The position numbers and the translations under genes are program-made. From NCBI RefSeq assembly GCF_014635045.1, contig NZ_BMCF01000008.1, positions 62,001-126,000 on the forward strand: a stretch of 64,000 bases of DNA, in the 5' to 3' direction. Of this stretch, positions 19,054-28,607 are shown piece after piece (position 1 is the first letter of the stretch; each line of letters starts with the position of its first letter). This DNA comes from Staphylococcus nepalensis. Lineage in GTDB: Bacteria; Bacillota; Bacilli; Staphylococcales; Staphylococcaceae. The notes beneath the pieces were generated by a model. That model had not been told where the DNA came from. It did not search any database and saw only the letters and a program-made list of their open reading frames with translations.

Positions 19054-20178
19054 ATGAAAGTATTAGTGGCAATGGATGAATTTAATGGTATTATATCTAG
19101 CTATCAAGCTAATCGTTATGTGGAGGAAGCAGTAGCTAGTCAAATAGAGAAAGCTGACATTGTACAAGTACCTTTATTTAATGGTCGACATGAGCTTATG
19201 GATTCAGTTTTTTTATGGCAATCTGGGACGAAATATAGAGTGGCTGCACATGATGCAGATATGAATGAAGTAGAAGCTGTCTATGGCATTACAGATAATG
19301 GAATGACGATTATTGAAGGCAATTTGTTTTTAAAAGGACAAAAACCTATAAAAGAACGAACAAGTTTTGGTCTGGGTGAAGTAATCGAAGATGCTATTGA
19401 TAACGGCGCTGAGCATTTAATCATTTCTCTTGGAGGTATTGGTAGCTTTGATGGTGGAGCTGGTATGCTACAAGCACTAGGTGTTAGGTTCTTTGATGAT
19501 GAAGCTGAAGTGGTTGATGTTACGCAAGGTAGTCAAGTTTTAAAATATATTCGTCGTGTTGATATGTCTCAAATCAACCCTAAGTTGAAAGATATGCGCA
19601 TTCAACTAATGTCAGATTTTGATAGTAAATTATATGGTAAAAACAGTGAAATTATGCAAACGTATGAAACATATCATGTTACACATCAAGAAGCTGCTGA
19701 AATTGATAATTTAGTTTGGTATTTAAGCGAGATATTTAAAGCAGAGCTGAAAATCGCGTTAGGTCCCGTTCAAAGAGGTGGAGCTGGCGGCGGTATCGCT
19801 GCAGTATTCAATGGACTATATGGTGCTGAAATTATGACAAGTCATGAATTAGTAGACCAAATAACGCATTTGGACACTTTAATACAACAAGCGGATTTAA
19901 TTATATTTGGTGAAGGTGTGAATGAAGCTGATCAAATTTTAGAAACGACAACAGTGCGTTTAGCAGAACTGGCTACGAAACATGAAAAACCTTCAATAGC
20001 AATTTGTGCAACAGATGATAAATTCGATTTATTTGAATCAATGGGCGTGACAGCAATGTTTAACACGTTTATTGAAATGCCAGAAACATTTACAGATTTT
20101 AAAATGGGTATTCAAATTAGACATTATACGATTCAAGCGATTAAGCTATTAAAAACGCAATTTGATGTAAACCAATAA
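19054..20178 (+). CDS. Glycerate kinase (GlxK family)
   Basis: 374 residues from the ATG at 19054 (AGAGGTGA upstream; the frame is open from 19027). It phosphorylates D-glycerate, feeding glycerate or hydroxypyruvate carbon into lower glycolysis. The MKVLVAMDEFNG start and the ISLGGIGSFDGGAGMLQALG glycine-rich segment near residue 129 are the family signatures, as is GPVQRGGAGGGIAAVF near 244. The gene stands alone, with long AT-rich flanks. Whether the product is the 2- or 3-phosphate form is not visible from sequence. Confidence 0.9.
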   Translation: MKVLVAMDEFNGIISSYQANRYVEEAVASQIEKADIVQVPLFNGRHELMDSVFLWQSGTKYRVAAHDADMNEVEAVYGITDNGMTIIEGNLFLKGQKPIKERTSFGLGEVIEDAIDNGAEHLIISLGGIGSFDGGAGMLQALGVRFFDDEAEVVDVTQGSQVLKYIRRVDMSQINPKLKDMRIQLMSDFDSKLYGKNSEIMQTYETYHVTHQEAAEIDNLVWYLSEIFKAELKIALGPVQRGGAGGGIAAVFNGLYGAEIMTSHELVDQITHLDTLIQQADLIIFGEGVNEADQILETTTVRLAELATKHEKPSIAICATDDKFDLFESMGVTAMFNTFIEMPETFTDFKMGIQIRHYTIQAIKLLKTQFDVNQ

Positions 20179-20233
20179 TAGCTTAAGAGGCTATCACTGA
20201 TAATAGCCATATAGATGAGTGAGACGAACAAGT

Positions 20234-20365
20234 ATGATTAAAAATTTAAAATGATAAGTCAACCAATTTTTTGAATGGTTAGAAGAACTATTAGGATTAC
20301 TCGTCAAGTTGCTTTCAAACCTATTGAAAAAGGGTTCATATGGTCAGAAAAGGATTATTTTTTAA
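20234..20365 (+). pseudogene. Possible broken small hydrophobic peptide
   Basis: One frame reads MIKNLK, two stops, then VNQFFEWLEELLGLLVKLL and on to a stop at 20363. The second half is strikingly leucine-rich and amphipathic and lacks its own start codon. It could be a degenerate small membrane-active peptide or chance. I recognise no family. Confidence 0.25.
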
Positions 20366-20565
20366 ATTAGTTTTGGCTTAAATATTATTTAGTAGAAGCG
20401 TTATAACATTCAAATTTTGAAAAATCATAAGTTACACACGATGATAAAGTTATAATCTATAACACCTTATTTATTTTGTACAACTGCGCGCCACGCTTTT
20501 ATAGCGTGTTTAATAAATAATGTAGTATAGATATGCTAGAAGTTGAGACATCAATCTCATCATTC

Positions 20566-20610
20566 AGCCCCAAAATATTTCTAACACAAGGAATTTTTGG
20601 GGCTTGTTTT
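20566..20610 (+). terminator. Intergenic terminator-like hairpin
   Basis: AGCCCCAAAAATATTTC-type arm pairs with GGAATTTTTGGGGCT, followed by TGTTTT on the plus strand. It may close the glycerate kinase transcript, about 390 bases away. Confidence 0.6.
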
Positions 20611-20797
20611 ATGTCCCTTCATATTATTTTGCTCCTTTAGGACACGGCCTTCCTGCAGGTGCTTCACAACCGAAACGATTTTTTAAACTACATATCATTA
20701 TCACAGATTTTTTATTACAAAAATAAGATACTTTGTATAATTTAATAAACATCACTAAACTAAATTAGCGAAGCGCGGTACGTATAATAGTCATAAC

Positions 20798-21091
20798 ATG
20801 ACTCAATTTACATTAACACTGGAAACTTCAATTTTAACTTCTACTAAAGATATACCACGCTATGTAAATAACATTATTGAAGCAACACTTGAAAACGAAT
20901 TCGACAAATTGCAACATCATCGTGAGGCATCTGTTTAACATTCAAAAATCATGCTGAAAATTATGCTATACGCTTATACACGAACTGTGTTTTCTAGTCA
21001 TAAAGTAAAAAAGTTACTCAATGAGAGTATTAGAATGGTGGGGCGCTTTCAAAATCAAACACTTCATATAAATCAACCAGTTTTAGATTGA
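20798..21091 (+). pseudogene. IS1182-family transposase, N-terminal remnant
   Basis: About 97 codons in one frame with an internal TAA at 20936. MTQFTLTLETSIL at the start and HSKIMLKIMLYAYTRTVF after the stop match the opening domain of IS1182/IS1272-type transposases, where a Tyr normally stands at the stop position (YHPK-MMLK). The rest of the transposase, including the DDE catalytic domain, is missing, and I found no terminal inverted repeats. It is a dead fragment of an old insertion between glycerate kinase and pepT. The surrounding 1.1 kb otherwise holds only hairpins. Confidence 0.75.
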
Positions 21092-21139
21092 ATTCATAAA
21101 CTGACATTTGGTTAACATCACTTTTTATTTAATTTCATT

Positions 21140-21180
21140 AAAAATGGCTGACTACGTACCGAATGGTAGGAAGTCAGCCT
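21140..21180 (-). terminator. Terminator after pepT
   Basis: GGCTGACT and AGTCAGCC form a stem. On the minus strand it is followed by ATTTTTAAT. It lies about 100 bases past the pepT stop codon. Confidence 0.75.
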
Positions 21181-21283
21181 AGTTAACAACTTTAATTATT
21201 TAATTGTACTCTTTTTTCTATTCATTCTTACTGAAAGGGACCAATAAAATCATACCATAGAAATATAGATTTTATCCCACTCG

Positions 21284-22516
21284 TTATTTCTCATAAGTTT
21301 GTACGACTTCTTGTGCTATACCAATAATAACGCGAACTGCTTTTTCCATGACGTCGATTGAAGCATATTCGAAAGGACCATGGAAATTATCACAGCCAGT
21401 GAAGATATTTGGTGTTGGAAGTCCCATAAATGATAATTGGGATCCGTCTGTACCTCCACGAATAGGCTCGGTATTAGCTGGAATGCCTAATTTACTAAAG
21501 ACACGTTTAGGAATATCTATGACGTGTGGATTTGGCTTAATTTTTTCGCCCATATTGTAATATTGATCGTTCATTTCAATTTCAATTGGTTCATCTTCAA
21601 AGTGACTGTTGATATCATTTTGAATTTCCACTAAACGTTTTTTACGTAAATCAAATTTAACGCTATCATGGTCACGAATAATGTAGTAAAGTTTTGCTTG
21701 TTCAACATCACCATCAAACTTCATTAAGTGATAGAAACCTTCATAGCCTTCGGTACGCTCAGGAACTTCATTTTGTGGTAATAGAGTATTGAATTGTTGA
21801 CCTAAAAGCACAGCGTTAACCATTGCATCTTTGGCAGAACCTGGATGAACGTTGACACCATGACAAGTGACAATCGCTTCTGCAGCATTGAAGCTTTCGT
21901 ATTGTAATTCTCCAAATTGGCTGCCATCCATTGTATAGGCAAAATCAGCATTGAAACGTTCGACATCAAAGGCATGTGGACCTTTACCAATCTCTTCATC
22001 AGGTGTAAAAGCTACTCTAATTCGACCATGTTTGATTTCTGGATGCATCGTTAAGTATTTTAAAGCCTCCATAATTTCAACTACGCCAGCTTTATCATCT
22101 GCACCTAACAATGATGTACCATCAGTAACCATTAATGTGTGTCCCTCTACTTCTTTCATAGCAGGGAATACATCCTGACTTAAAGTACGATTTGTTTCTC
22201 CAAGTTTTATGGGTTGCCCGTCGTAACTTTCAATAATTTGTGGATTAACGTTTGTAGCGTTGAAATCTGGAGAAGTATCAACATGTGCTAAAAATCCTAC
22301 AGTAGGAAGTTCTTGGTCAACATTACTTTCTAATGTTGCAAATAAATAACCATTTTCATCCATATCTGTTTCTAACCCTAAGTCTGTGATTTCATCATTT
22401 AATAAATTCAATAAATCCCACTGTTTTTGAGTGGAAGGTGTTGAATTAGATTGTGGATCAGATTGTGTATCAATTTTTACATATCTTGTAAGCCTATCTA
22501 TAATATCGTTTTTCAT
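21284..22516 (-). CDS. pepT: Peptidase T (tripeptide aminopeptidase)
   Basis: 410 residues from the ATG at 22516 (AAGGGG eight bases upstream). A cytoplasmic M20-family zinc metallopeptidase that removes the N-terminal residue of tripeptides. Metal and catalytic motifs are visible: [12 protein letters not shown] near residue 75, [14 protein letters not shown] near 136, [10 protein letters not shown] with the general-base glutamate near 170, YTMDGS near 193 and the C-terminal [10 protein letters not shown] near 378. It is the last gene of a group with the two ThrE-like genes, spaced by 12 and 13 bases. With the POT transporters at the left end, the window carries both import and cleavage of small peptides, though not in one operon. 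Confidence 0.96.
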   Translation of the reverse strand: MKNDIIDRLTRYVKIDTQSDPQSNSTPSTQKQWDLLNLLNDEITDLGLETDMDENGYLFATLESNVDQELPTVGFLAHVDTSPDFNATNVNPQIIESYDGQPIKLGETNRTLSQDVFPAMKEVEGHTLMVTDGTSLLGADDKAGVVEIMEALKYLTMHPEIKHGRIRVAFTPDEEIGKGPHAFDVERFNADFAYTMDGSQFGELQYESFNAAEAIVTCHGVNVHPGSAKDAMVNAVLLGQQFNTLLPQNEVPERTEGYEGFYHLMKFDGDVEQAKLYYIIRDHDSVKFDLRKKRLVEIQNDINSHFEDEPIEIEMNDQYYNMGEKIKPNPHVIDIPKRVFSKLGIPANTEPIRGGTDGSQLSFMGLPTPNIFTGCDNFHGPFEYASIDVMEKAVRVIIGIAQEVVQTYEK

Positions 22517-22528
22517 TAAAAACACCCC

Positions 22529-23029
22529 TTATGCTCTGTTATTCATATTATACGACTTCTTATATATTTTACCATGCATTTTACCGTAATGCTGTTTAAT
22601 ACGCGTATAGATGTAGTATATAATCTCGGCGCATAAAATACCAAAAGCAATGGCGCCTGAAATCAGTGTTACCTCAAGAAAAGTATTTACAGCATGGGTA
22701 TATTGGTTACTCACTAAGAAACGTGTAGCTTCATATGCAAGTCCACCAGGAACAAGTGGAATAATCCCAGGCACGATAAAAATAATGACGGGCCGTTTAT
22801 AACGTCTACTCATCGTGTGACTCATAATAGCTAAAATAAAACTACCTAAAAATGAGGCCATTACTTTACCTAATTCTAAATCAAATGTCACTTTATAAAT
22901 AATCCACCCCATAGCGCCAACGAAACCACAAGCTAAAAGGAGACGTCGGGGTGCATTAAAAATAACAGAAAATAGCATCGTTGCTAGATAACTAATTATA
23001 AATTGTAAAACATAGTAGCCAATGACCAT
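22529..23029 (-). CDS. ThrE/YjjB-type threonine/serine exporter subunit (small, C-terminal-domain type)
   Basis: A 166-residue membrane protein with four or five helices, matching the YjjB half (ThrE_2) of the threonine/serine exporter family. GIIPLVPGGLAYEATR near residue 88 is the family motif. The start has AAGGGGTG upstream. It pairs with the YjjP-like gene directly upstream; in related systems both halves are needed for export. Here they sit next to pepT, which fits release of excess amino acids produced by peptide cleavage, though this is inference. Confidence 0.85.
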   Translation of the reverse strand: MVIGYYVLQFIISYLATMLFSVIFNAPRRLLLACGFVGAMGWIIYKVTFDLELGKVMASFLGSFILAIMSHTMSRRYKRPVIIFIVPGIIPLVPGGLAYEATRFLVSNQYTHAVNTFLEVTLISGAIAFGILCAEIIYYIYTRIKQHYGKMHGKIYKKSYNMNNRA

Positions 23030-23042
23030 ACAAGCACCCCTT

Positions 23043-23804
23043 TTAAAATATTAATAAAACGATTGCAACGCCAGCACCAATAGCAAATGATGTTAGTGCT
23101 GCTTCTACACCACGTGACATGCCAGCAAGTAATTCCCCCGCCATGAGATCTCGAATTGCGTTTGTAATTAAAATACCAGGTACAAGAGGCATAACGCCGG
23201 CTATGGTGATAATATCTTGGTTTTCTGTTAGGCCAAATTTTGAAAATGTGGCCGCTATCATAATAACAACGGCAGCACTGATAAATTCTGAAAAGAATTT
23301 TATTTGAATATAGCGCTGCACAAAATCAAATGTTAAAAATGCGCCAGCTCCTGCAAGTATAGCAAAAAAGAAATCATTTATAACGCCACCGAACATAAAT
23401 AAGAAAAATCCACATGCAATAGCAGCTGCAAAGAATTTAGTGACAGATGAAAATTGTAATGACGCGTGGTGTAGGTGAATAAGTTCTGATTTTGCTTCAT
23501 CTATACTCAATTGATTACTTGAAATTTTTCGAGATAAGCTATTAGTTAATGCAATTTTTTCTAAATCAGTAGTCCGCTCACGTATACGTATTAATCTAGT
23601 GTTCGTGCGATTATTAAGTGAAAATATAATCGCAGTAGATGTCACGAAACTATATGTATCATCCAAACCGAAACTAGCGGCAATTCGTGTCATCGTATCT
23701 TCTACACGATAAGTTTCTGCACCACTTTCAAGCAAAATTCTGCCTGCAATGAGTACAACATCAATTACTTTATCTTCATCGATGATAGTGATTGAATCGG
23801 TCAT
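23043..23804 (-). CDS. ThrE/YjjP-type threonine/serine exporter subunit (large, N-terminal-domain type)
   Basis: 253 residues from the ATG at 23804, preceded by AGGAGGTG; the frame is open to 23864 without a second ribosome site. A cytoplasmic N-terminal part carries GRILLESGAETYRVEDTM, the signature of the ThrE/YjjP domain, and the C-terminal half is a bundle of about five helices with ITIAGVMPLVPGILITNAI. It makes a two-component exporter with the next gene. Substrate is taken from the family (threonine or serine in ThrE, succinate for E. coli YjjPB), so it remains open. Confidence 0.85.
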   Translation of the reverse strand: MTDSITIIDEDKVIDVVLIAGRILLESGAETYRVEDTMTRIAASFGLDDTYSFVTSTAIIFSLNNRTNTRLIRIRERTTDLEKIALTNSLSRKISSNQLSIDEAKSELIHLHHASLQFSSVTKFFAAAIACGFFLFMFGGVINDFFFAILAGAGAFLTFDFVQRYIQIKFFSEFISAAVVIMIAATFSKFGLTENQDIITIAGVMPLVPGILITNAIRDLMAGELLAGMSRGVEAALTSFAIGAGVAIVLLIF

Positions 23805-24206
23805 AGCTTTGCACCTCCTAAGTAGTTCATAAATGAATAAAAAGTTTACAATATACGCATGCAACTTTCATTCGTGTTTCATCTGTATAGATGGTTTTTA
23901 TAATTACCTTCTATATTGTAACAAACTTAAATTTAGAAATGATATGTTTTACATTTGATTTTAAAAGCATATGTGCCCAAGAAGACTATTGTTTTAAATA
24001 GCATTCATTGATATTTTCATTATATAACACAAAAAGGGCCGAAACATAAAGATGTTTCGGCCAGATATAGTACAAGTAAGGGATAGGGATGGCTGGAATG
24101 AAAATGTAATTTCTGTCTTATTCCTAGCACGATCAATTTAAAACAAATCGTTCATTTTAATAATCCAACAAAATTCAATGCCTTTTATCATTATATTATT
24201 CGAGCG
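23805..24206. other. Intergenic region between the ThrE operon and gdpS
   Basis: About 400 bases. It holds the gdpS terminator at 24031-24062 and the upstream region of the exporter operon. I see nothing else. Confidence 0.6.
24031..24062 (-). terminator. Terminator palindrome downstream of gdpS
   Basis: GGCCGAAACA pairs with TGTTTCGGCC over a short loop. On the minus strand it is followed by CTTTTTGTG. It is similar in form to the palindromes near 3872 and 37179. Confidence 0.8.
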
Positions 24207-25277
24207 TTATAGCTTAACAATAGGGTTGAACATAACTTGGTTGCGGCCTTCATTTTTAGCCATGTGTAACATATCATCCGCGACTTTAAAGACTGTACGT
24301 TGAGATTTATAATCATCTTTGGTTAGATAACCGACACCGATAGAAACAGATAATTTAATAACTTCTTTATTTGGCAAGTGGAACGTTGATTGTTCAACCC
24401 CTTTACGGATGCTTTCGCTCAATTTTACACATTGATCTAATGTATAGTCATATAAAACTACAGAAAACTCTTCGCCCCCGTTACGATAGATACTAAACTG
24501 TTGTGGGACGTAATTTTTTAACAATTGGGCGATTTGTCTTAACACTGCGTCGCCAGAATCATGTGAGTACGTGTCGTTCACGTCTTTAAATCCATCTATG
24601 TCAATAAGTAATAAACCTAAACTTTCACCATTTTTCTCAGCAATACGCGTCGTTTCGTTTAAATGTCTATCGAATTCTTTGACGTTGCCTAACCCCGTTA
24701 GATAATCAAATCTATCTTCGTTTTCGTATCGATTTACTAATGAGAAGAAATGCCAAATGTCCACGAACGTAATCGAAGAAGTGATAGTTAAGATGAAAGA
24801 TAATGGAATTAAATATAATACTTCTTTAAATTCATAATAAGGACTGATAAATGACAAGATGATAAAGATAACTAACGTAATTAAGTTGAGAATCTGTAAC
24901 GAGATAATATCATTTTGTTTTAAAAATGGTCCGACTGCGCCTACAATTATAGCAATAACAATGAGTATCATTGCGCTAATGATGGTATAATCACCAATTA
25001 ATACGTTGACGAGAGAAACTATAAATGCTGCTAGCACTGTATAAACCATGTTTGTATATCTACCTAAAAATAGAATAGGAACAAAAGATAAGTAAAGTAC
25101 ATATTCATGGAAAATAGGTATTGGTTTTATGGTTAATAACAACGCTACAATTGTCATTAAAATTGTGACATATTCTTTTGAAAATACCATGTTTTTATTT
25201 TCTGAGTACTGTAAACGATGGAATAAATAGATGCCTGCGACAGTAACCGCAATATTGTAAATAATAGCTTCAAACAT
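24207..25277 (-). CDS. gdpS: GGDEF-domain membrane protein GdpS
   Basis: 356 residues: six or so N-terminal helices of the 5TM-5TMR_LYT type (about residues 1-180), then a GGDEF domain with the active-site motif NGGEEF near 266 and [13 protein letters not shown] at its start. In staphylococci this is the single intact GGDEF protein. Published work on the S. epidermidis and S. aureus homologue links it to biofilm or virulence control by means that do not require cyclic di-GMP. The start has AAGGAG upstream. It is divergent from tagO. Confidence 0.92.
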   Translation of the reverse strand: MFEAIIYNIAVTVAGIYLFHRLQYSENKNMVFSKEYVTILMTIVALLLTIKPIPIFHEYVLYLSFVPILFLGRYTNMVYTVLAAFIVSLVNVLIGDYTIISAMILIVIAIIVGAVGPFLKQNDIISLQILNLITLVIFIILSFISPYYEFKEVLYLIPLSFILTITSSITFVDIWHFFSLVNRYENEDRFDYLTGLGNVKEFDRHLNETTRIAEKNGESLGLLLIDIDGFKDVNDTYSHDSGDAVLRQIAQLLKNYVPQQFSIYRNGGEEFSVVLYDYTLDQCVKLSESIRKGVEQSTFHLPNKEVIKLSVSIGVGYLTKDDYKSQRTVFKVADDMLHMAKNEGRNQVMFNPIVKL

Positions 25278-25673
25278 TTCCTTACGCTCCTTTAAATAAA
25301 CACTTAGTTATTGTAAGTGAAAAGTTACATTTTGTCATCATTGATATATAGATATTAATAACATTTGTTTAAAATTCATGTTAAAATGTTAATTTGAGTG
25401 ACTATAAAATAAATAATTTGATTATTCTATAAAAATACTAAGTTACGAGTTATTTTGCTCTAACCACCACATTACTATTTGTATTAGCAAAAGTACATCA
25501 TGTATTATAGAATTAATGAGATTGTTCATAGCATCACTCAATAAAAATAAATTTTATTATGGCATAAAACACACTATGTGTATTCATTATAAATAAAATT
25601 TCGTATTTGAAATATATAGATAATTGATATTTAAATTCAATTTTTAAAGACTTAAATTAATGAAGGTGAACTG
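25278..25673. other. Divergent intergenic region between gdpS and tagO
   Basis: About 395 bases, very AT-rich, holding the upstream regions of both genes. No operator, hairpin or short gene stands out. Confidence 0.5.
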
Positions 25674-26729
25674 ATGTATACATTATTATTAATCATTTTT
25701 TCAATGATTGTCAGTTTAATACTTACACCCATTGTTATCAAAGTTTCACATAAATTAGGGGTTGTAGATCAGCCTAATTTTAGAAAAGTACATAAAAACC
25801 CAACCTCTGTGCTTGGAGGTACCGTTATACTTCTTTCTTTTTTACTAGGTATTTGGTTGGGACATCCAATCGAAACAGAAGTGAAACCACTTGTCATTGG
25901 GGCAGTATTAATCTACTTAGTAGGATTAATAGATGATATCTATGATCTGACGCCAATAATTAAATTATTAGGGCAAGTGATTGCAGCATTAGTTGTAGTA
26001 TACTATGGTGTAACCATTGATTTCATATCTTTACCAATTGGGCCAACCATACATTTTGGTATATTAGGTATTCCTATTACTGTCGTTTGGATTGTAGCGA
26101 TTACCAATGCGATTAACTTAATCGATGGGTTAGATGGGTTAGCTTCTGGTGTAGCAACTATCGCTTTAATGACTATTGGGTTTATAGCTATATTACAAGC
26201 AAATATATTTATCATGATGATTTGTAGTGTGCTAATTGGTGCACTATTAGGGTTCTTATTCTTTAATTTTCATCCTGCTAAAATATTTTTAGGTGATAGT
26301 GGTGCATTGCTAATCGGATTTATAGTGGGCTTCCTTTCACTCTTAGGTTTTAAAAATATTACGTTTGTGTCTTTATTTTTCCCAATTGTTATTTTAGCTG
26401 TTCCATTTATTGATACGCTGTTTGCTATGATTCGACGCGTGAAAAAAGGTCAACATATTATGCAAGCAGACAAATCACATTTGCATCATAAATTGCTAGA
26501 ATTGGGGTATTCTCATCGTCAAACGGTTATCCTTATTTATTCTATCGCATTGTTATTTAGTCTTTCGAGTATCATCTTATACTTATCACAACCGTGGGGC
26601 GTACTTATGATGCTCATTCTAATACTAATTACAATCGAACTTATCGTAGAGTTTACAGGATTAATAGATGATGATTACAAACCACTATTGAAATTAATTG
26701 AAAATAAAGATAGGCATAAAGAAAAATAA
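25674..26729 (+). CDS. tagO: Undecaprenyl-phosphate GlcNAc-1-phosphate transferase TagO
   Basis: A 351-residue polytopic membrane enzyme of the MraY/WecA family. It transfers GlcNAc-1-phosphate to the undecaprenyl-phosphate carrier, the first step of wall teichoic acid synthesis. Conserved motifs are DQPNFRKVHKNPTSVLGG near residue 35, NAINLIDGLDGLASG near 145, FLGDSGALLIGF near 205 and the HIHH-like loop SHLHHKLLELGYSHRQ near 267. The ribosome site is GAAGGTGA. It was once called llm in S. aureus for its effect on methicillin resistance. A shared terminator follows. Confidence 0.94.
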   Translation: MYTLLLIIFSMIVSLILTPIVIKVSHKLGVVDQPNFRKVHKNPTSVLGGTVILLSFLLGIWLGHPIETEVKPLVIGAVLIYLVGLIDDIYDLTPIIKLLGQVIAALVVVYYGVTIDFISLPIGPTIHFGILGIPITVVWIVAITNAINLIDGLDGLASGVATIALMTIGFIAILQANIFIMMICSVLIGALLGFLFFNFHPAKIFLGDSGALLIGFIVGFLSLLGFKNITFVSLFFPIVILAVPFIDTLFAMIRRVKKGQHIMQADKSHLHHKLLELGYSHRQTVILIYSIALLFSLSSIILYLSQPWGVLMMLILILITIELIVEFTGLIDDDYKPLLKLIENKDRHKEK

Positions 26730-26745
26730 ATAATGACATACCATA

Positions 26746-26795
26746 AAAAGTAACCGGCAATTTCAACAGAATTTGAAATTACCGGTTATTTTAAA
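26746..26795. terminator. Bidirectional terminator between tagO and yigZ
   Basis: AAAAGTAACCGGCAATTTCAA... pairs with GAAATTACCGGTTATTTT. T-rich tails on both strands let it serve both convergent genes. Confidence 0.8.
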
Positions 26796-26840
26796 TGTTA
26801 ATTGAACTAACTATATGATAAAACATCTTTTTTATACCGG

Positions 26841-27482
26841 TTAGTTTGTTGGTATATCAAATGGTAATTGAACCATATCTTGTTTAATCAGGCCATACTT
26901 ACCTGAAGTAATGCTATTTAAAAATGAGATAAATGATTCATACTCTGCTTCAACTACATCTATTTGATAGCTGACCTTATCAGTATACTGCGTTTCCCTT
27001 AAGAAAAAAGATGTCCGTTCTAACTCATATTCAAACTTACCAGTAAGGTCGTAATCTATCGTTACAGTCGTAGGTATAGCTGAACGGAGTGCAACGCGAC
27101 CTATATCATAAATGACATCTCTCACCGCGCCACTGTAAGCCCGAATTAAACCGCCACCCCCTAGTTTGATTCCTCCAAAATAACGTGTTACAACGACACA
27201 AACGTTATGTACTTCAAGTTTTTTTAATACTTCTAGCATCGGTATGCCAGCAGTTCCACTTGGTTCACCATCATCATTTGCTTTTTGAATGTTCATTTGA
27301 TCACCAACAGTATAAGCTGAGCAATTATGTGTTGCTTCGTGATGTTGTGATTTTATAGATTTTATAAAATTTTTGGCTTCTGCTTCAGTTTCAACAGGTT
27401 GAATATGGGCGATAAATCGCGATTTGCTAATTACATTCTCTATTGTATGTGCTTCTTTTATTGTAATGATTGCTTCGTCCAT
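26841..27482 (-). CDS. YigZ/IMPACT-family protein (UPF0029)
   Basis: A 213-residue protein with the N-terminal IMPACT/UPF0029 domain (KSRFIAHIQPV near residue 21, GEPSGTAGIPMLEVL near 77, VTRYFGGIKLGGGGLIRAY near 100) and a small C-terminal DUF1949 domain. The family is linked in other organisms to translation regulation; the bacterial role is not settled. The start is preceded by GGAGTG. It is convergent with tagO and divergent from fakB1. Confidence 0.9.
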   Translation of the reverse strand: MDEAIITIKEAHTIENVISKSRFIAHIQPVETEAEAKNFIKSIKSQHHEATHNCSAYTVGDQMNIQKANDDGEPSGTAGIPMLEVLKKLEVHNVCVVVTRYFGGIKLGGGGLIRAYSGAVRDVIYDIGRVALRSAIPTTVTIDYDLTGKFEYELERTSFFLRETQYTDKVSYQIDVVEAEYESFISFLNSITSGKYGLIKQDMVQLPFDIPTN

Positions 27483-27625
27483 GTCTAATCACTCCAGTCA
27501 TAGTATACATCAATTCATTATATCGTATTATACACTGTTATGAATTGGAGTTTAATGTAAAAATAAATTTTCTTTTAATATAAAATAATGTATCATAGTT
27601 GTGAGTATAATTGAGGAGGATTATG

Positions 27626-28489
27626 ATGAAAATTGCTGTGTTATCAGATTCAACGAGTTATCTGTCTCAAACATTAATTGATAAATATAATATAAAAATT
27701 GCTCCGTTAAGTGTAACTTTTGACAATGGTGAAAATTTTGTGGAAAATGCATCGATTTCAGCAGATGAATTCTATGAAAGAATGAAATCATCTAAAACAA
27801 TTCCTACGACAAGTCAACCAGCGATTGGCGAATTTATAACGAATTTTGAAAAGTTACGTGATGAAGGCTATACAGATGTTATTTGTGTCTTTCTTTCTGC
27901 AGGTATTAGTGGTAGTTACCAAACTGCTACACAAGCAGGGGAAATGGTAGAAGGTATCGATGTTCATACATTCGACTCGAAAATTTCAGCAATGGTACAA
28001 GGAAGCTATGTACTTCGCGCAATTGAAATGATAGAACAAGGTTATGAACCAATAGAAATTATCGACGATTTAAAAGCGATGCGTGCAGAGACAGGTGCGA
28101 TATTGATGGTCGATGATTTGAAAAATTTGCAAAAAAGTGGTCGTATTACTGGTGCTCAAGCGTGGATTGGTACAATGTTAAAAATGAAACCTGTCTTAAG
28201 ATTTGAAGATGGACTTATTTTACCGGATGAAAAAGTACGTACCAAAAAACGTGCATTACAAGAAATCATAAATAAAGTGATACATTTAGTTAAAGATTAT
28301 GAAGACGTGACTTTATTTGTAATTGGTGGCGATATTAAAGAAGATGCAGACTGGATGTATAACGAATTACAAGAAAAATACCCGCAATATAAAGTTCACT
28401 ACTCTCATTTAGGGCCTGTTATAGCAGCGCATCTAGGTTCTGGCGGTATGGGTTTAGGGTACACTGGTAGAGCAATTCGTTTAGATTAA
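27626..28489 (+). CDS. fakB1: DegV-family fatty-acid-binding protein FakB1
   Basis: 287 residues from the ATG at 27626. GAGGAGG is six bases upstream of it and three from an ATG immediately before. DegV proteins bind a single fatty acid in the cytoplasm and present it to the kinase FakA, so exogenous fatty acids enter phospholipid synthesis. [33 protein letters not shown] and [19 protein letters not shown] are family motifs. The overall sequence agrees with S. aureus FakB1, the saturated-chain binder, as far as I remember it. The FakB1 rather than FakB2 choice is moderately sure. Confidence 0.85.
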   Translation: MKIAVLSDSTSYLSQTLIDKYNIKIAPLSVTFDNGENFVENASISADEFYERMKSSKTIPTTSQPAIGEFITNFEKLRDEGYTDVICVFLSAGISGSYQTATQAGEMVEGIDVHTFDSKISAMVQGSYVLRAIEMIEQGYEPIEIIDDLKAMRAETGAILMVDDLKNLQKSGRITGAQAWIGTMLKMKPVLRFEDGLILPDEKVRTKKRALQEIINKVIHLVKDYEDVTLFVIGGDIKEDADWMYNELQEKYPQYKVHYSHLGPVIAAHLGSGGMGLGYTGRAIRLD

Positions 28490-28520
28490 TATATATTAAA
28501 AAATGGTTAGATATTTTATA

Positions 28521-28573
28521 GAGCGGAGGATGAAATTAAAAGTGAATACTTAATTTCTAATCCGCTTTTTTGT
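28521..28573 (+). terminator. Terminator after fakB1
   Basis: AGCGGAGGATGAAATTA pairs with TTAATTTCTAATCCGCT, followed by TTTTTTG on the plus strand. Confidence 0.85.
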
Positions 28574-28607
28574 TTGGAGGTTATAAGAGATTAAATACTA
28601 TGGAAGA

